Below, one piece after another: positions 1 through 9,092 of a DNA stretch of 64,000 nucleotides. The position numbers were made by a program, and so were the translations under genes. Source of the stretch: Rhodocyclaceae bacterium. Its GTDB lineage: Bacteria; Pseudomonadota; Gammaproteobacteria; Burkholderiales; Rhodocyclaceae. The notes under the pieces are model-generated. The model saw only the letters and a program-made list of their open reading frames with translations. It made no database searches and had not been told where the DNA came from. The stretch spans positions 113,223 through 177,222 of the forward strand of contig JAGWTC010000003.1 in the NCBI GenBank assembly GCA_028869135.1. Direction: 5' to 3'. Each line of letters begins with the position of its first letter. The stretch's first letter is position 1.

Positions 1-1
1 C

Positions 2-64
2 GAGCTGCGCGAACGCATCGCGCAGGTCACGCACGGCGCCATCGCGCAACTCCGGATGAAATGA
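2..64 (+). CDS. 3' end of a cut-off gene upstream of the glycosyltransferases
   Basis: An open frame enters from the window edge, reads 20 codons (ending in QLRMK) and stops at TGA 62-64. The stop shares four bases (ATGA) with the ATG of the next glycosyltransferase, the translational-coupling overlap used repeatedly elsewhere here, so this is probably the true end of an upstream gene of the same operon. Too little is visible to name it; the last gene of a sugar-metabolism or glycosyltransferase series is a guess from context. Confidence 0.5.
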   Translation, partial: ELRERIAQVTHGAIAQLRMK

Positions 65-1008
65 AAGCTCTCGATCTTCCTCTCGTCTCAGTCGTCATCC
101 CCGTTCGCAACGGCAAGGAGTACATTGACGAAGCCCTGCACAGCGTGCTGGCGCAGGACTACGGCAATCTGGAAATCATCGTCGTCGACGACGGCTCCAC
201 GGACGACGATTACGACAGGCTTGCGCAGATCGATCCGTGCATACGCGTCGTGCATCTCGAAGGCCGCGGCGTGTCCTTCGCCCGCAACACCGGCATGCGG
301 CAATCCGGCGGCCGTTACATCGCCTTTCTCGACGCCGACGACATCTGGTTCCCCGGCAAACTGGCGGCGCAGATCCGTTATCTGGAACGTCACCCCGATG
401 TGGGCGTGATCTTCGGCGGCTTCCTCAAATGGACCAGCGACGATTCCGGCCACTTTCCGCCAGCGAGCGCGCTGAGCAGCGACTGCTCGCATCTCGAACG
501 GGCAAACCCGGAACGCTCGGGCTGGCTTTATCACCGCCTCCTGATGGGCCTGCTGGTCGGCATGAACACCGCCGTGATCCGCCGCGAGATCTACGAATGG
601 CTGGGCGGCTTCCGCGAAGACATGCGCATCGGCGAAGACTACGATTTCTGGCTGCGCGCCTCGCGCACCACCCAGATGCACGCCCTCGACGGCGATGTCG
701 CGCTCTACCGCATCCATGCGCAAAGCGCGATGCACAAGCTCGACGACGAAAACTATCTCGGCCGTCTGTTGCTGAATACCGTGGAGCGCTACAGCCTCAA
801 CAATCTCGACGGCAGCCTGCTGAAGGAAAAGACTTTTCATCGCCGCGTCGCCATGACCTACTTCAATCACGGCTATGCGCACTACTGGCACGGCAAGATA
901 GCCGTCGCCCGGCGCGCTTTCGCCTATTCGCTGAGGCACGGCGGACGACGCCTGCGTTCCGGCGTCTATTGGCTGCTCTCCCGCCTCAAGCGCACCCAGA
1001 CCTCCTGA
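61..1008 (+). CDS. Family 2 glycosyltransferase
   Basis: GT-A fold glycosyltransferase of 315 residues, probably adding a sugar from a nucleotide donor to a lipid-linked intermediate on the cytoplasmic face of the membrane. It opens with VSVVIPVRNG (residues 9-18), followed by DDGSTD (43-48), the metal-binding DADD (91-94) and GEDYDFWLR (191-199), whose acidic pair is where the catalytic base usually lies. There is no membrane segment. The start overlaps the preceding stop as ATGA. It lies next to a GT4 gene on the same strand and faces the large exosortase-linked polysaccharide operon, so a role in that polymer or a neighbouring glycan is likely. Donor and linkage cannot be read from the sequence. 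Confidence 0.85.
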   Translation: MKALDLPLVSVVIPVRNGKEYIDEALHSVLAQDYGNLEIIVVDDGSTDDDYDRLAQIDPCIRVVHLEGRGVSFARNTGMRQSGGRYIAFLDADDIWFPGKLAAQIRYLERHPDVGVIFGGFLKWTSDDSGHFPPASALSSDCSHLERANPERSGWLYHRLLMGLLVGMNTAVIRREIYEWLGGFREDMRIGEDYDFWLRASRTTQMHALDGDVALYRIHAQSAMHKLDDENYLGRLLLNTVERYSLNNLDGSLLKEKTFHRRVAMTYFNHGYAHYWHGKIAVARRAFAYSLRHGGRRLRSGVYWLLSRLKRTQTS

Positions 1009-1050
1009 GCGCCGCGGCGCCCGCAATCAATCATCTCTCGCGGAAACACG

Positions 1051-2286
1051 ATGCGCGTACTCTTTCTTTCCATGTGGTACCCGAACCAGGAAAACCCCGT
1101 GTTCGGCACCTTCGTCCATGAGCAGGCCGTGGCCCTGCGCAACTGCGGCGTCGACGTCCGCATCGTCCAGCCGATTCCGTTTGCGCCCTTTCCGCTCGGC
1201 CTCTTCAGCGCGCGCTATGCCGCGCTGGCCAAGATTCCGGCACGGGAAACCCATGAAGGCTTCGAGGTCTACCATCCGCGCTACCTGACGCTGCCGCACC
1301 ATCTGCGCTTCGATCGCGTCGGCGACTGGATGTTTGCCGGCGTGAAGAAGACCGTCGAGGAAATTCACGCCGAATGGCCTTTCGATGTCATTCACGCGCA
1401 TGCCACATTTCCCTGCGGCTACGCCGCCAACCGCCTGCGCGACGAATCCCTGCCCGGCGTCAAGGTCGTGCACACCATACACCGCACCTGCATTGTCGAC
1501 GCCCCCGGCTACAGCGCAGCCTGCAGGCGCAAGGTCACGCAATCGCTGGACGAGGCCGATGCCGGCGTCTTCGTCGCCAGCGAAGGCCTGCGCCTGGCCA
1601 ACGACCTGACCGAAGGCCGCATGCAGGCGCGCAGCCACTATGTGACCAACGGCGTGAACACGGAAAAATTCAGTCTCGCGGGCGACGACGAAGTCGTGCT
1701 AGCCAGGCTCAAGGCGGAGCACGTCGATAGCTGGAATCTGGTCTTCGTCGGCTACCTCAACCAGCGCAAGGGCATGTACGAACTGCTGCCGGCCGTGGCG
1801 CGCCTGGTTCGCGCCGGGCACACCCGACTCAGGCTGTTCCTGGTCGGCCGCAACGAGCTGGGCGGCTACATTGCCGATTTCGTACGCGAACACGGGCTTG
1901 AAGACAATGTGGTTCTGGTCGGCAGCGTCCACCACTCGCAGGTCAAGCACTGGATGCATTTCGCCGACGCCTTCGTCCTGCCCTCGCATTCCGAAGGTTT
2001 GCCGACAGTGCTGTTCGAGTCCCTGTTCTCCGGCACGCCGGCCATCTTCACCCGCGTCGGCGGTATCGCCGATGTGGTCGAGGACGGCGAACATGCGTTG
2101 CTGATCGAGCCCAAATCGACCGACGCCATCTGCGCGGCGATCGAGCGCCTGATGGAGGATGCGGCCCTGCGCGACCGCCTGAGCCGGCAGGGCCATGCGC
2201 TCATACGCGACCACTACACCTGGCAGCTCAACGCCGAGCGCCACGTCGAGCTCTACGCTTCGCTGCTCGACGGCGCGGGAAGCTAG
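1051..2286 (+). CDS. Family 4 glycosyltransferase
   Basis: GT-B fold glycosyltransferase of 411 residues. The N-terminal half begins MRVLFLSMWYPNQENPVFG, typical of retaining family 4 enzymes. The C-terminal half has the NVVLVGSV segment and the HSEGLPTVLFE motif, which carries the usual E-x7-E donor-site pair. It follows the family 2 gene by 42 bases and is probably co-transcribed. Its TAG stop lies in the palindrome CTAG at 2283-2286 and shares three bases with the TAG stop of the convergent minus-strand gene, so there is no room for a terminator between them. It presumably adds one sugar of the repeat unit; the substrate is unknown. Confidence 0.88.
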   Translation: MRVLFLSMWYPNQENPVFGTFVHEQAVALRNCGVDVRIVQPIPFAPFPLGLFSARYAALAKIPARETHEGFEVYHPRYLTLPHHLRFDRVGDWMFAGVKKTVEEIHAEWPFDVIHAHATFPCGYAANRLRDESLPGVKVVHTIHRTCIVDAPGYSAACRRKVTQSLDEADAGVFVASEGLRLANDLTEGRMQARSHYVTNGVNTEKFSLAGDDEVVLARLKAEHVDSWNLVFVGYLNQRKGMYELLPAVARLVRAGHTRLRLFLVGRNELGGYIADFVREHGLEDNVVLVGSVHHSQVKHWMHFADAFVLPSHSEGLPTVLFESLFSGTPAIFTRVGGIADVVEDGEHALLIEPKSTDAICAAIERLMEDAALRDRLSRQGHALIRDHYTWQLNAERHVELYASLLDGAGS

Positions 2287-3314
2287 CCCAGGCGCCAGAT
2301 CAGCGCCAGTGCGGCGCGGGCGGGCATGGTGCCGAGGCCGCCCGCGCTCCACAAACCGCGGTAGAACTGATGCTCGCGGTTGGAGAAGTCGCGTTTGGCC
2401 TGGGTATCGCCTTCGCCACGGTCGATCAGCGTAACCCCTCTTTGCGCGACCGCCTCCAGCACACGACGGAACAGGATGCGCCCCGGCGCATAGGTGGAAT
2501 AGGCGGGATCGTAGACCGGAAACCAGTAGTGCAGGGTTGCATGGCAGCGCAGGCCGAAATGCGCCGCCACCAGACGTTCGCCTGTCTTCAAGGTACTCAG
2601 CATGCCGGCGCACTGCGGCGATTTTTCATCGAGCAGACGGAACAGCAGATCGACATTGCGCCGTTCGAACAGCGGCGCCTGCTGCTTGTCAGTGCGCGTG
2701 TACTGGGCACACTTCAGCTCGATCAGCATCTGCAGATCGGCTTGAGGAGAAGTCGACTCCAGCTCGAAGCGGATTTCGCCGTGATCGGCGATCAACTTGC
2801 GTTCGCGGCGTTCGGTATCGCCGACGAACTTCTTGTCGCTCTTGCGCAAGCGGCTCCAGAACTCCTCGACCGGCGCTGCGATATGCGTCTGCAAGCCGAT
2901 GCGCGGCTGCACACCCTGCAGGCCGTGCTGCAACTGCGCCGCCTCAAGATGGGTAAAGACCACCACAGGCAAGCCGCCACGCCGCAGCGCATCGGAAATA
3001 TCGATGCGCAGATCGGGCGATGCGACCAGGCCGAAGTAGTCGCTCATGACACCGCCTATAGGCTCGTACGCGCCGAGGCGGCCGGCCCAGTCGGCGCGGC
3101 GTTGCAAGGGAAGAAAACACATCGGCGTCTCGCCCGCGTAACCGACCAGCACCATGGCCGAAGGATCGACGGCGGCAACGGCTTCAGCGTAGGCCGGCGC
3201 CATGAAGGCGTGGCGATTGGCCGCATGGGCCTCGACGAGCGCGGCCCAGGCCGCACGTTCAGGCGCAGCCAGCCCGGCAATCGACCGGGCGATGAAATTC
3301 AAGGCGCGCGACAT
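2283..3314 (-). CDS. GNAT-fold acyltransferase of the CelD/BcsL or FemAB type
   Basis: Protein of 343 residues resembling the Acetyltransf_6 group (cellulose-biosynthesis CelD-like) and the FemAB superfamily, which transfer acyl or aminoacyl groups to polymers. The C-terminal half has AAHFGLRCHATLHYWFPVYD and LIDRGEGDTQAKRDFS, features of the second GNAT-like domain. I chose the ATG at 3314, which overlaps the upstream stop as TGATG; an upstream extension to 3392 would overlap the deacetylase by 79 bases. It is the last gene of the long exopolysaccharide operon, so acylation of the polysaccharide or its precursor is a reasonable inference. It is distinct from the second FemAB-like protein at 11.8-12.9 kb. 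Confidence 0.72.
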   Translation of the reverse strand: MSRALNFIARSIAGLAAPERAAWAALVEAHAANRHAFMAPAYAEAVAAVDPSAMVLVGYAGETPMCFLPLQRRADWAGRLGAYEPIGGVMSDYFGLVASPDLRIDISDALRRGGLPVVVFTHLEAAQLQHGLQGVQPRIGLQTHIAAPVEEFWSRLRKSDKKFVGDTERRERKLIADHGEIRFELESTSPQADLQMLIELKCAQYTRTDKQQAPLFERRNVDLLFRLLDEKSPQCAGMLSTLKTGERLVAAHFGLRCHATLHYWFPVYDPAYSTYAPGRILFRRVLEAVAQRGVTLIDRGEGDTQAKRDFSNREHQFYRGLWSAGGLGTMPARAALALIWRLG

Positions 3315-4318
3315 CAGCTCGAAGCCTGCGGGCGGAAGAACAGAAAGGTCGCCAGACGCGCAAAGGAAATGCGGCCGTGCTGGGTGGTCCATTCATTCTC
3401 GGGCACATGAATGCGGCCGATGCGGCGGCCCTTGCCCGGCGTACGCAGATCCAGCAGCGTGGCGTCGCTGGTGAAAGCCAGATCGAAACCGGCGCGCTCG
3501 GTCAGATCAAGCAGCGCTTGCGTGTAGGCGCCGTGGGGAAAGGACATGGTGGCGACGGCAGGCTGCAGGGCGGCGAGGAGATCGTGCGAGCGCCGCAACT
3601 CGGCGAGCGGTTCGGCCACAGTTGTCAGCGGCGCATGCGTATGGCCATGCGCGCCGAATTCCAGGCAGCGGCGATCCGCCGTCGCGAGCTCGACCTCGGT
3701 CAGCATCTGCCGCTCGGCCGGGTGTTGCGGCGCGAGCGCGGTCAGCAGGTCCAGACGCTGCGACAAAGGCAGTGCAGCCACCTTGCCGGCAACCTCATGA
3801 TCGGTTGCGCGGCTGCGCGCCCGGCCCTCGGGCAGCGCCAGCTCGCGCATCAGGGCGGCGGCGCGTTCGGGCTGTTCGAGTATCCGCACCAGCATGTCCT
3901 GCCACCAGATCGGGCGCGGCGACTCCATGATTTCGGTCGCGACAAAAACCAGCGCCGGCAGTTGGCGCGCATGCAGTTGCGGATAGGCATGGGCTAGGGT
4001 GTCGCGCCAGCCGTCGTCGAAGGAAATCAGGGCCGGACAGGTCGGCAGGCTTGCGCCGCCGTTCAAGGCCGCATGTACCTGAACCGCGGTGACAACATGA
4101 TAGTGCCTGGCGATGAAATCCAGGCAAAGGCCGAAACCTTCAACGCTGAAGGTGAACTCTTTCTCGGCTTGCGCGTAGGCCTCGCTGTCTTTCGGCAGCA
4201 CGCGATGAAACATGAAGACAGTCAAGGCTTCGGCGTTGCGGCGGCGATGCCAGTATCCGAACACGCCCGTCGCATAGGCCAGCGACTTGAGTGCCGATTT
4301 GAGCGTTTCCAATGCCAT
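3314..4318 (-). CDS. Polysaccharide deacetylase family protein
   Basis: NodB-homology (carbohydrate esterase 4) protein of 334 residues that would remove N- or O-acetyl groups from a glycan. The first catalytic motif is ISFDDGW (residues 98-104) and the metal-binding motif is FGAHGHTHAP in the second half. No signal peptide is clear, so a cytoplasmic or membrane-associated role is possible. The start lies one base after the stop of a second deacetylase gene, and its stop overlaps the next gene as TGATG. It belongs to a different subgroup from the XrtA-type deacetylase at 12.9-13.8 kb, giving three deacetylases in this locus. Confidence 0.85.
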   Translation of the reverse strand: MALETLKSALKSLAYATGVFGYWHRRRNAEALTVFMFHRVLPKDSEAYAQAEKEFTFSVEGFGLCLDFIARHYHVVTAVQVHAALNGGASLPTCPALISFDDGWRDTLAHAYPQLHARQLPALVFVATEIMESPRPIWWQDMLVRILEQPERAAALMRELALPEGRARSRATDHEVAGKVAALPLSQRLDLLTALAPQHPAERQMLTEVELATADRRCLEFGAHGHTHAPLTTVAEPLAELRRSHDLLAALQPAVATMSFPHGAYTQALLDLTERAGFDLAFTSDATLLDLRTPGKGRRIGRIHVPENEWTTQHGRISFARLATFLFFRPQASS

Positions 4319-4319
4319 G

Positions 4320-5288
4320 TCAGACCAGTACTGATTCGGTAATGCCGAGCGTCTTGCCCGGCAGCAGATAGTTGCGCGCCAGTTGATAACTCATCCGCAG
4401 CGAACCCGGCCCCCAGGGGGTGAAGCGCGGGATCTGGAACAGCGAGGTTTGCGTCGTCGCCGCCCCCCATTGCGTCGTCACGGCGTACTTGTAGCCAGCC
4501 TCCTTGACCAGGCGCACATGACGTTCGTTGAAGTCCTGCGCCGGGCGGCCGTTGGGATAGGCGAAGCCGGTGATCTCGGCCCCGATCAGGGCGGACAGGG
4601 ACTCGCGCGCCGCCGCAATCTCGTTGCGCGCTTCGCGTTCGCTGCACAGTGTCAGAATCGGGTGGTTCACGGTATGGGCGCCGATTGAAAAGCCCTTTGC
4701 ATGCAGGGTGCGCACGTCGTTCTCGCTCATGCGGCTCAGCGTCTCCGGCCGCGCGCCGGACATGGCCTCCAGCCCTTCGATCAGGGATTCGCGCCGCGCC
4801 AGCGGCAGGTATTTCAGATACTGCTCGACCCGGCGGACGGCCTGCAGGCGCGAGGCCTCATCGGCGACGTCGAGCGCGTCGAGTTCGGCGTCTGCGAGCG
4901 TCAGGCGGCCTGCCGGCAGCAACGTCATGGCCTGCTCCACGCGCTCGTGCCACATGGGCTTGCCGGCAAACTGCCCGGTGGTCAGGAAGAAAGTCGCATG
5001 CAGATTACGCTCCAGCAGCGCCGGCATGACATGCTCGACCCAACTGCAATAGCCGTCGTCGAAAGTCAGGCAGGCCGTGGCCGCCGGCAAATTGCCCTGA
5101 GCCAGCCTGTCGACGGCTTCGTCGAGCGGAAGCACGCTGAAATGCTCGGCAACGTAATCGAGCATCTTGAGAAAATCGGTATAGGCGAGATCGTAAGGCG
5201 CCAGTTTCGAGGCCTGCAAAGGCACCTTGTGGAACAGGAAGATCGACAACTTGTCCCGGCTCAGGCCGCGCAATACCAGTTCCATCAT
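4320..5288 (-). CDS. Polysaccharide deacetylase family protein
   Basis: NodB-homology protein of 322 residues with LTFDDGY (74-80) as motif 1 and GAHTVNHP as the metal-binding H-x3-H motif, followed by FAYPNGRP, a late motif of the fold. It starts with two adjacent ATG codons; the first overlaps the stop of the O-glycosylation ligase gene as ATGA. It is translationally coupled to that gene and nearly abuts the next deacetylase. It probably acts on a lipid-linked or exported saccharide of the same locus. Whether it removes acetyl groups or is a related deformylase cannot be decided from motifs. Confidence 0.85.
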   Translation of the reverse strand: MMELVLRGLSRDKLSIFLFHKVPLQASKLAPYDLAYTDFLKMLDYVAEHFSVLPLDEAVDRLAQGNLPAATACLTFDDGYCSWVEHVMPALLERNLHATFFLTTGQFAGKPMWHERVEQAMTLLPAGRLTLADAELDALDVADEASRLQAVRRVEQYLKYLPLARRESLIEGLEAMSGARPETLSRMSENDVRTLHAKGFSIGAHTVNHPILTLCSEREARNEIAAARESLSALIGAEITGFAYPNGRPAQDFNERHVRLVKEAGYKYAVTTQWGAATTQTSLFQIPRFTPWGPGSLRMSYQLARNYLLPGKTLGITESVLV

Positions 5289-6613
5289 GGCGCATCCTCC
5301 TCCACGCGCAGCGCCACGGCGTCGGCGCGCATAGCTTCATGCCGTACCCATTGGCGCAGCATTTCCATGGCCATCAGGATCACATAGAACGGCTCGAAAT
5401 AGGCCATGCTGACGGCGGAGCCGGAAATCATGTAGGCGAAGAGCGACAGGAACAGCGTATCCGACATGTCGCGCGCCCACAGCCAGCGACCGTTTGTCGT
5501 GCGGCGCCGGATTTCGGCGCGCGCCCTGAAGGCGTTCACGAACAACAGGCCGAACAGGCCCAGGCCGACGAAACCCATGTCGCCAAGCACTTCAAAGAAG
5601 ATATTGTGCGCGGCCTTGCCCCGCTCGTCCGGCGGCGGCGTGGCAATCCAGCCGAGCAGACCCTGCCTGTAGCGATAGGCGTCCCAGGTCGGCGTGTACT
5701 GGATGGCATGAAAACCGCCGCCGAACACCGGGTTCTGCAACGCCACGGCCGAGCTGATCTTCCACGCCGCCACGCGCCCCATGAAAGAGGAATCGCTTTC
5801 GATGTTTTCCATGGAGCTGACGCGGCTGAACATGCGTTCGGGCGCGAGAGTCACGGCAGCGGCGGCGAACGAGACGATCAGCACCAGTGAAACCAGCTTG
5901 TGACGCGAGGTCAGCACGAACCACAAGGCCAGCGCCAACAGGCCAACCAGTCCGCCGCGCGACATGGTGCCGAGCACGCAGGCGACGGTCAAGGCCATGG
6001 TGCCGAGAAAGGCGATGCGCAGCAGCCGGTTCTTCGAATACTGGTACAGATAGAAGAGGATGGGCAGCACCATGACCATGGCCACCGCAAGCTGATTGTT
6101 GTCGGACATCATCGACGACGGGATGCCCAGCGGTCGATGCGCGCCGCCCGATTTGATTACCTTGAGCCCTTCAACCGCGCCCTGAAAGCCAAGCCCCAGC
6201 GCGAGTACCAGCAACAATGCGTGAAATCGATAGCGGGTGGTCAGCAGCAGGGGCGCCAGCAGGCAGTAGATCAGGGTCTTGACGAACTGCACGGCCAGGG
6301 TTTCGTTGAGGGGGTTGCCGGAGTAGGCGAATATCGCGCAAAGAATGCCGTGCGCCATGAAGGCCAGCATCAGCAGCACGGTCGGGTTCAGATAGCCGTG
6401 GCGGTTCTTGAAACGGTTGCGACCGATGAGCAGCGCGCCGATCGCGACGACAGCGAAGATCAGGTTGAAGCGGACGCTGTCCATGAAGCCGTAGAGATAA
6501 TAGGCAGGCGACAGCATAGACACCCAGCCGCACAGGAGGTAGGCGATAAAGGCGTTCAGCATCCCCAGCGGGACGAAGACCAGCATCGCGCCGAGCAGGA
6601 ACAGATCACGCAT
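5285..6613 (-). CDS. Probable O-glycosylation/O-antigen ligase, exosortase A-associated
   Basis: Polytopic membrane protein of 442 residues with about ten hydrophobic segments, beginning MRDLFLLGAMLVFVPLG. It resembles the Wzy_C/WaaL ligase superfamily and the putative O-glycosylation ligase regularly found in exosortase A loci. A large extracytoplasmic loop sits between GGFHAIQYTPTWDAYRY and GKAAHNIFFEVLGDMGF, where the catalytic His/Arg region of WaaL-type ligases usually lies. I chose the ATG at 6613, because an upstream start would read through a real small gene that overlaps this one by eight bases. The likely job is transfer of a lipid-linked glycan to a protein or lipid acceptor in the periplasm. 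Its stop overlaps the next gene as ATGA. Confidence 0.82.
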   Translation of the reverse strand: MRDLFLLGAMLVFVPLGMLNAFIAYLLCGWVSMLSPAYYLYGFMDSVRFNLIFAVVAIGALLIGRNRFKNRHGYLNPTVLLMLAFMAHGILCAIFAYSGNPLNETLAVQFVKTLIYCLLAPLLLTTRYRFHALLLVLALGLGFQGAVEGLKVIKSGGAHRPLGIPSSMMSDNNQLAVAMVMVLPILFYLYQYSKNRLLRIAFLGTMALTVACVLGTMSRGGLVGLLALALWFVLTSRHKLVSLVLIVSFAAAAVTLAPERMFSRVSSMENIESDSSFMGRVAAWKISSAVALQNPVFGGGFHAIQYTPTWDAYRYRQGLLGWIATPPPDERGKAAHNIFFEVLGDMGFVGLGLFGLLFVNAFRARAEIRRRTTNGRWLWARDMSDTLFLSLFAYMISGSAVSMAYFEPFYVILMAMEMLRQWVRHEAMRADAVALRVEEDAP

Positions 6614-6770
6614 CGGGCTCGCCCTGTTCCGGCGTACCGCCGCGCTTTGCATCCGTCTTGTACGAGAACAGGCCGAGATCGTCCGGCGCATCCTTGTTCT
6701 CGCCGCGGAAGATGGCAAAGGCCAGCATCAGCATGAGAACGATATCGGCGAGAAAGAAAAAGCCCTCCAA
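6606..6770 (-). CDS. Small single-pass membrane peptide in the exosortase operon
   Basis: A 54-residue frame with a TTG start (6770-6768), preceded by GGGAGG with about seven bases of spacing. The product begins MEGFFFLADIVLMLMLAFAI, one hydrophobic segment ending in FRGENKD, then a polar tail through DDLGLFSYKTDAKRGG. It fits the 157-base space between the stp2 glycosyltransferase (gap of two bases) and the ligase (overlap of eight bases), so gene packing supports it. I recognise no family. The predicted topology is N-terminus out or embedded with an acidic/basic cytoplasmic tail; the position suggests a helper subunit of the ligase or of a glycosyltransferase complex. Confidence 0.68.
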   Translation of the reverse strand: MEGFFFLADIVLMLMLAFAIFRGENKDAPDDLGLFSYKTDAKRGGTPEQGEPDA

Positions 6771-6772
6771 GC

Positions 6773-7927
6773 TCAGCCTCCCTGGCGCGCTGCGCCTTGT
6801 TCAAACAGACAGGCGTAGGCCTGCAGTGTTTTGTCGAGGTCGTGCGCCGCTGCCGCATGCGCTCTCAATGCGCCAGCATCGGCGGCGACATCGCCGCGCA
6901 GGCATGCCTGCAGGGCCTTCAGCAGCGCCGCCCGGTCCCCGCTCGGCACGAGCTTGCCGGCACGGCCGTCGTCGAGCACGGCGCGGTTGCCGCCGACATC
7001 GGTGGCGACGATGGCGACTGCGGAGGCGATGGCTTCCTGCAGCGTGCAGGACGTGCCTTCGGAGATCGAGGGCAGCACGAAGCAATCCAGACGTCGCAAA
7101 ATCTCGGCGACATCGCTGCGACTGCCGGCCAGCCACAGCCGGTCGGACATGCCGGCCGCTTCCATGCGCCGCGCAATCTCGCCATGCAGACTACCCTCAC
7201 CCACCATCGCCAGACGCAAGGACGTCGCGCGGGGCCCGCCGGCATTGACGAGATCGATGAAGGCATCGACCAGGAGCAAGGGATTCTTGATGGCTTCCTG
7301 ACGGCCGACGGTGCCGACCACCCAGTGCTTGTCCCTGACAAAGGGATAGCCCGCAGGACACGGGTCGGCGGCAGCGAGCGGGCGGAAGCGGTCCAGATCG
7401 ACGCCATTGCCGATCAGGTGCAGGCGCTCTGCGCCAATACCGATGCGCGACTTGAGATAATCGGCAATCTGCGCCGAAACCGCCACATAGGCCTGCACCC
7501 AGCCGCGATACAGGCGCCGCAGCCGGCGATAGGCCGGCCGGCGCCCGCGCAACTCGTCCATCTCCAGACCGTGTTCGGCATGCACGCGCCAGGGCACGCC
7601 GGCCAGGCAGGCGACCGGCGCGAATTCGAGCGCGGCCAGATTGCAGCCATGCCAGACATCGGGCCTGAGGCGGCGCAGCAGGCGATACATGTGCGGATAA
7701 CGCCAGAAGGACTGGCCCGGAGGCTTCTCCAGTGCATGCAAGCCAACATCCGGCACCCGGATGCGCGCGGCGACTTCCGGCAGCACCTCGGTAATCGCGA
7801 TGATCGAATGCCGGAAGCGATCAGGCGGCAAGCCATTCACCAACTGGACGACGACATTCTCCATGCCGCCGACGCCGAGACGGTTGAGCACGTGCACGAC
7901 ATGAATTTTCTCGCCGGAAGCCTTCAT
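6773..7927 (-). CDS. Glycosyltransferase, PEP-CTERM/XrtA-associated (stp2 type)
   Basis: GT4-type glycosyltransferase of 384 residues. It begins MKASGEKIHVVHVLNRLGVG and contains GGMENVVVQL near the start, WRVHAEHGLEMDELRGRR in the middle, VGTVGRQEAIKNP at the domain junction and the donor-site segment LPSISEGTSCTLQEAIAS. These match the exosortase-associated stp2 sugar transferases. I chose the ATG at 7927 because it overlaps the previous stop as ATGA; the longer frame to 8053 lies inside the preceding gene. It probably builds the saccharide later handled by the ligase. Sugar specificity is unknown. Confidence 0.85.
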   Translation of the reverse strand: MKASGEKIHVVHVLNRLGVGGMENVVVQLVNGLPPDRFRHSIIAITEVLPEVAARIRVPDVGLHALEKPPGQSFWRYPHMYRLLRRLRPDVWHGCNLAALEFAPVACLAGVPWRVHAEHGLEMDELRGRRPAYRRLRRLYRGWVQAYVAVSAQIADYLKSRIGIGAERLHLIGNGVDLDRFRPLAAADPCPAGYPFVRDKHWVVGTVGRQEAIKNPLLLVDAFIDLVNAGGPRATSLRLAMVGEGSLHGEIARRMEAAGMSDRLWLAGSRSDVAEILRRLDCFVLPSISEGTSCTLQEAIASAVAIVATDVGGNRAVLDDGRAGKLVPSGDRAALLKALQACLRGDVAADAGALRAHAAAAHDLDKTLQAYACLFEQGAARQGG

Positions 7928-9081
7928 CTCGGTCCGGCCGCGTTCGCCAGAGCAACCACGCGTCGCGCGTTGCCGTTCCAGGTCAGATCCTGCCGGACAA
8001 TGCTGTCGCGGGCGCCGACTGCGAGTCGCGTCCGCAAGGCAGCATCGGCGCAAAGGCGCGCCAATGCTTGCTCCATTCCGTCACCGCCCTTCTCGTCGAA
8101 CAGCAGCGCATTATCGCCGTCGGTAAGCACCTCGCAAAGATTGGGCGTGCGCGGCGCAAGCACCGCCTTGCCCAAGGCCAGGTACTCCATCAGCTTGAGC
8201 GGCGAAGCATAAGGCACCACCGCAGGTTGCAGCGCGATATCGAAGCTCGCGACCCAGCCCGGCACTTCGTCGCGATGGACCACGCCGGTAAAAGTGACGC
8301 GGGCGGCGATACCAAGCTCGCGCGCCAACTGCTCCAATGCGTCCCTGACCGGCCCGTCGCCGACAATCAGCAGATGCGCATGGGCGGGTGCAGCCGGCAT
8401 GGCCATCCAGCGGATCACCTTGTCCATGCCGTGCCAGTCGCGCACGAAACCGGTGAAGCCCAGCACCAGCTTGCCCGCAAGGCCGCGCTCCGCCTTGGCC
8501 TGCTCGGGCGCCGGCGCGGCGGCAAAGTGTGCTTCATTGATGCCATTCGGAATCACGACGATGCGGCTTTCCGGCACGCCGTAGGCGCGCACATGCTCGC
8601 CGAGGACGCGCGTGACGGGCAGCACATAGTCGGCGCCGCACCAGGCCCGGCCTTCGGCCCAGCGCGCCAGCGCCTTGAGCGACAGGCCGCCGCTGTGCAG
8701 GGAGCGTTCATGAACCAGCGGCGCATTGACCTCCAGCAGCAAGGGAATGCCGCGTCGGCGCTTGAGCATGACGCCGGCCAGCAGGAAGAGGTTGTAGCGT
8801 TCGTAAATCACGTCCGGCTCGAACTCGGCCGCGGCGGTCGCCAGCCGTCGATAGGCGACCCAGCTATAGGCCAGTTCCAGCAGTTCGTACAGTGCGCGCG
8901 GCAGGGCATTGCGCATGCGCTGCACCCAGCCCACGCCGCCGCCCATCCGGCCCTCTTCGCCTCCGGCCGGAGCGACCACGCGCACTTCATGGCCGAGCTT
9001 GCGCAAGGCGGCGATCATTTCCTCGATGTGTACGGCCTGCCCGTCCTTGGACGCCGTGCGGTGATGGTAGAGAATCTTCAT
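7924..9081 (-). CDS. Family 4 glycosyltransferase, exosortase-associated
   Basis: GT-B glycosyltransferase of 385 residues with an N-terminal MKILYHHRTASKDGQAVHIE, a segment I associate with exosortase A-linked glycosyltransferases. The C-terminal half carries KLVLGFTGFVRDWHGMDK and the VPYASPLKLMEYLALGKAV donor-binding region. It lies 11 bases after exosortase A and overlaps the next glycosyltransferase as ATGA, so it is part of the core operon. It likely extends the lipid-linked oligosaccharide on the cytoplasmic side. Confidence 0.84.
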   Translation of the reverse strand: MKILYHHRTASKDGQAVHIEEMIAALRKLGHEVRVVAPAGGEEGRMGGGVGWVQRMRNALPRALYELLELAYSWVAYRRLATAAAEFEPDVIYERYNLFLLAGVMLKRRRGIPLLLEVNAPLVHERSLHSGGLSLKALARWAEGRAWCGADYVLPVTRVLGEHVRAYGVPESRIVVIPNGINEAHFAAAPAPEQAKAERGLAGKLVLGFTGFVRDWHGMDKVIRWMAMPAAPAHAHLLIVGDGPVRDALEQLARELGIAARVTFTGVVHRDEVPGWVASFDIALQPAVVPYASPLKLMEYLALGKAVLAPRTPNLCEVLTDGDNALLFDEKGGDGMEQALARLCADAALRTRLAVGARDSIVRQDLTWNGNARRVVALANAAGPR

Positions 9082-9092
9082 CCGGAATCCGG

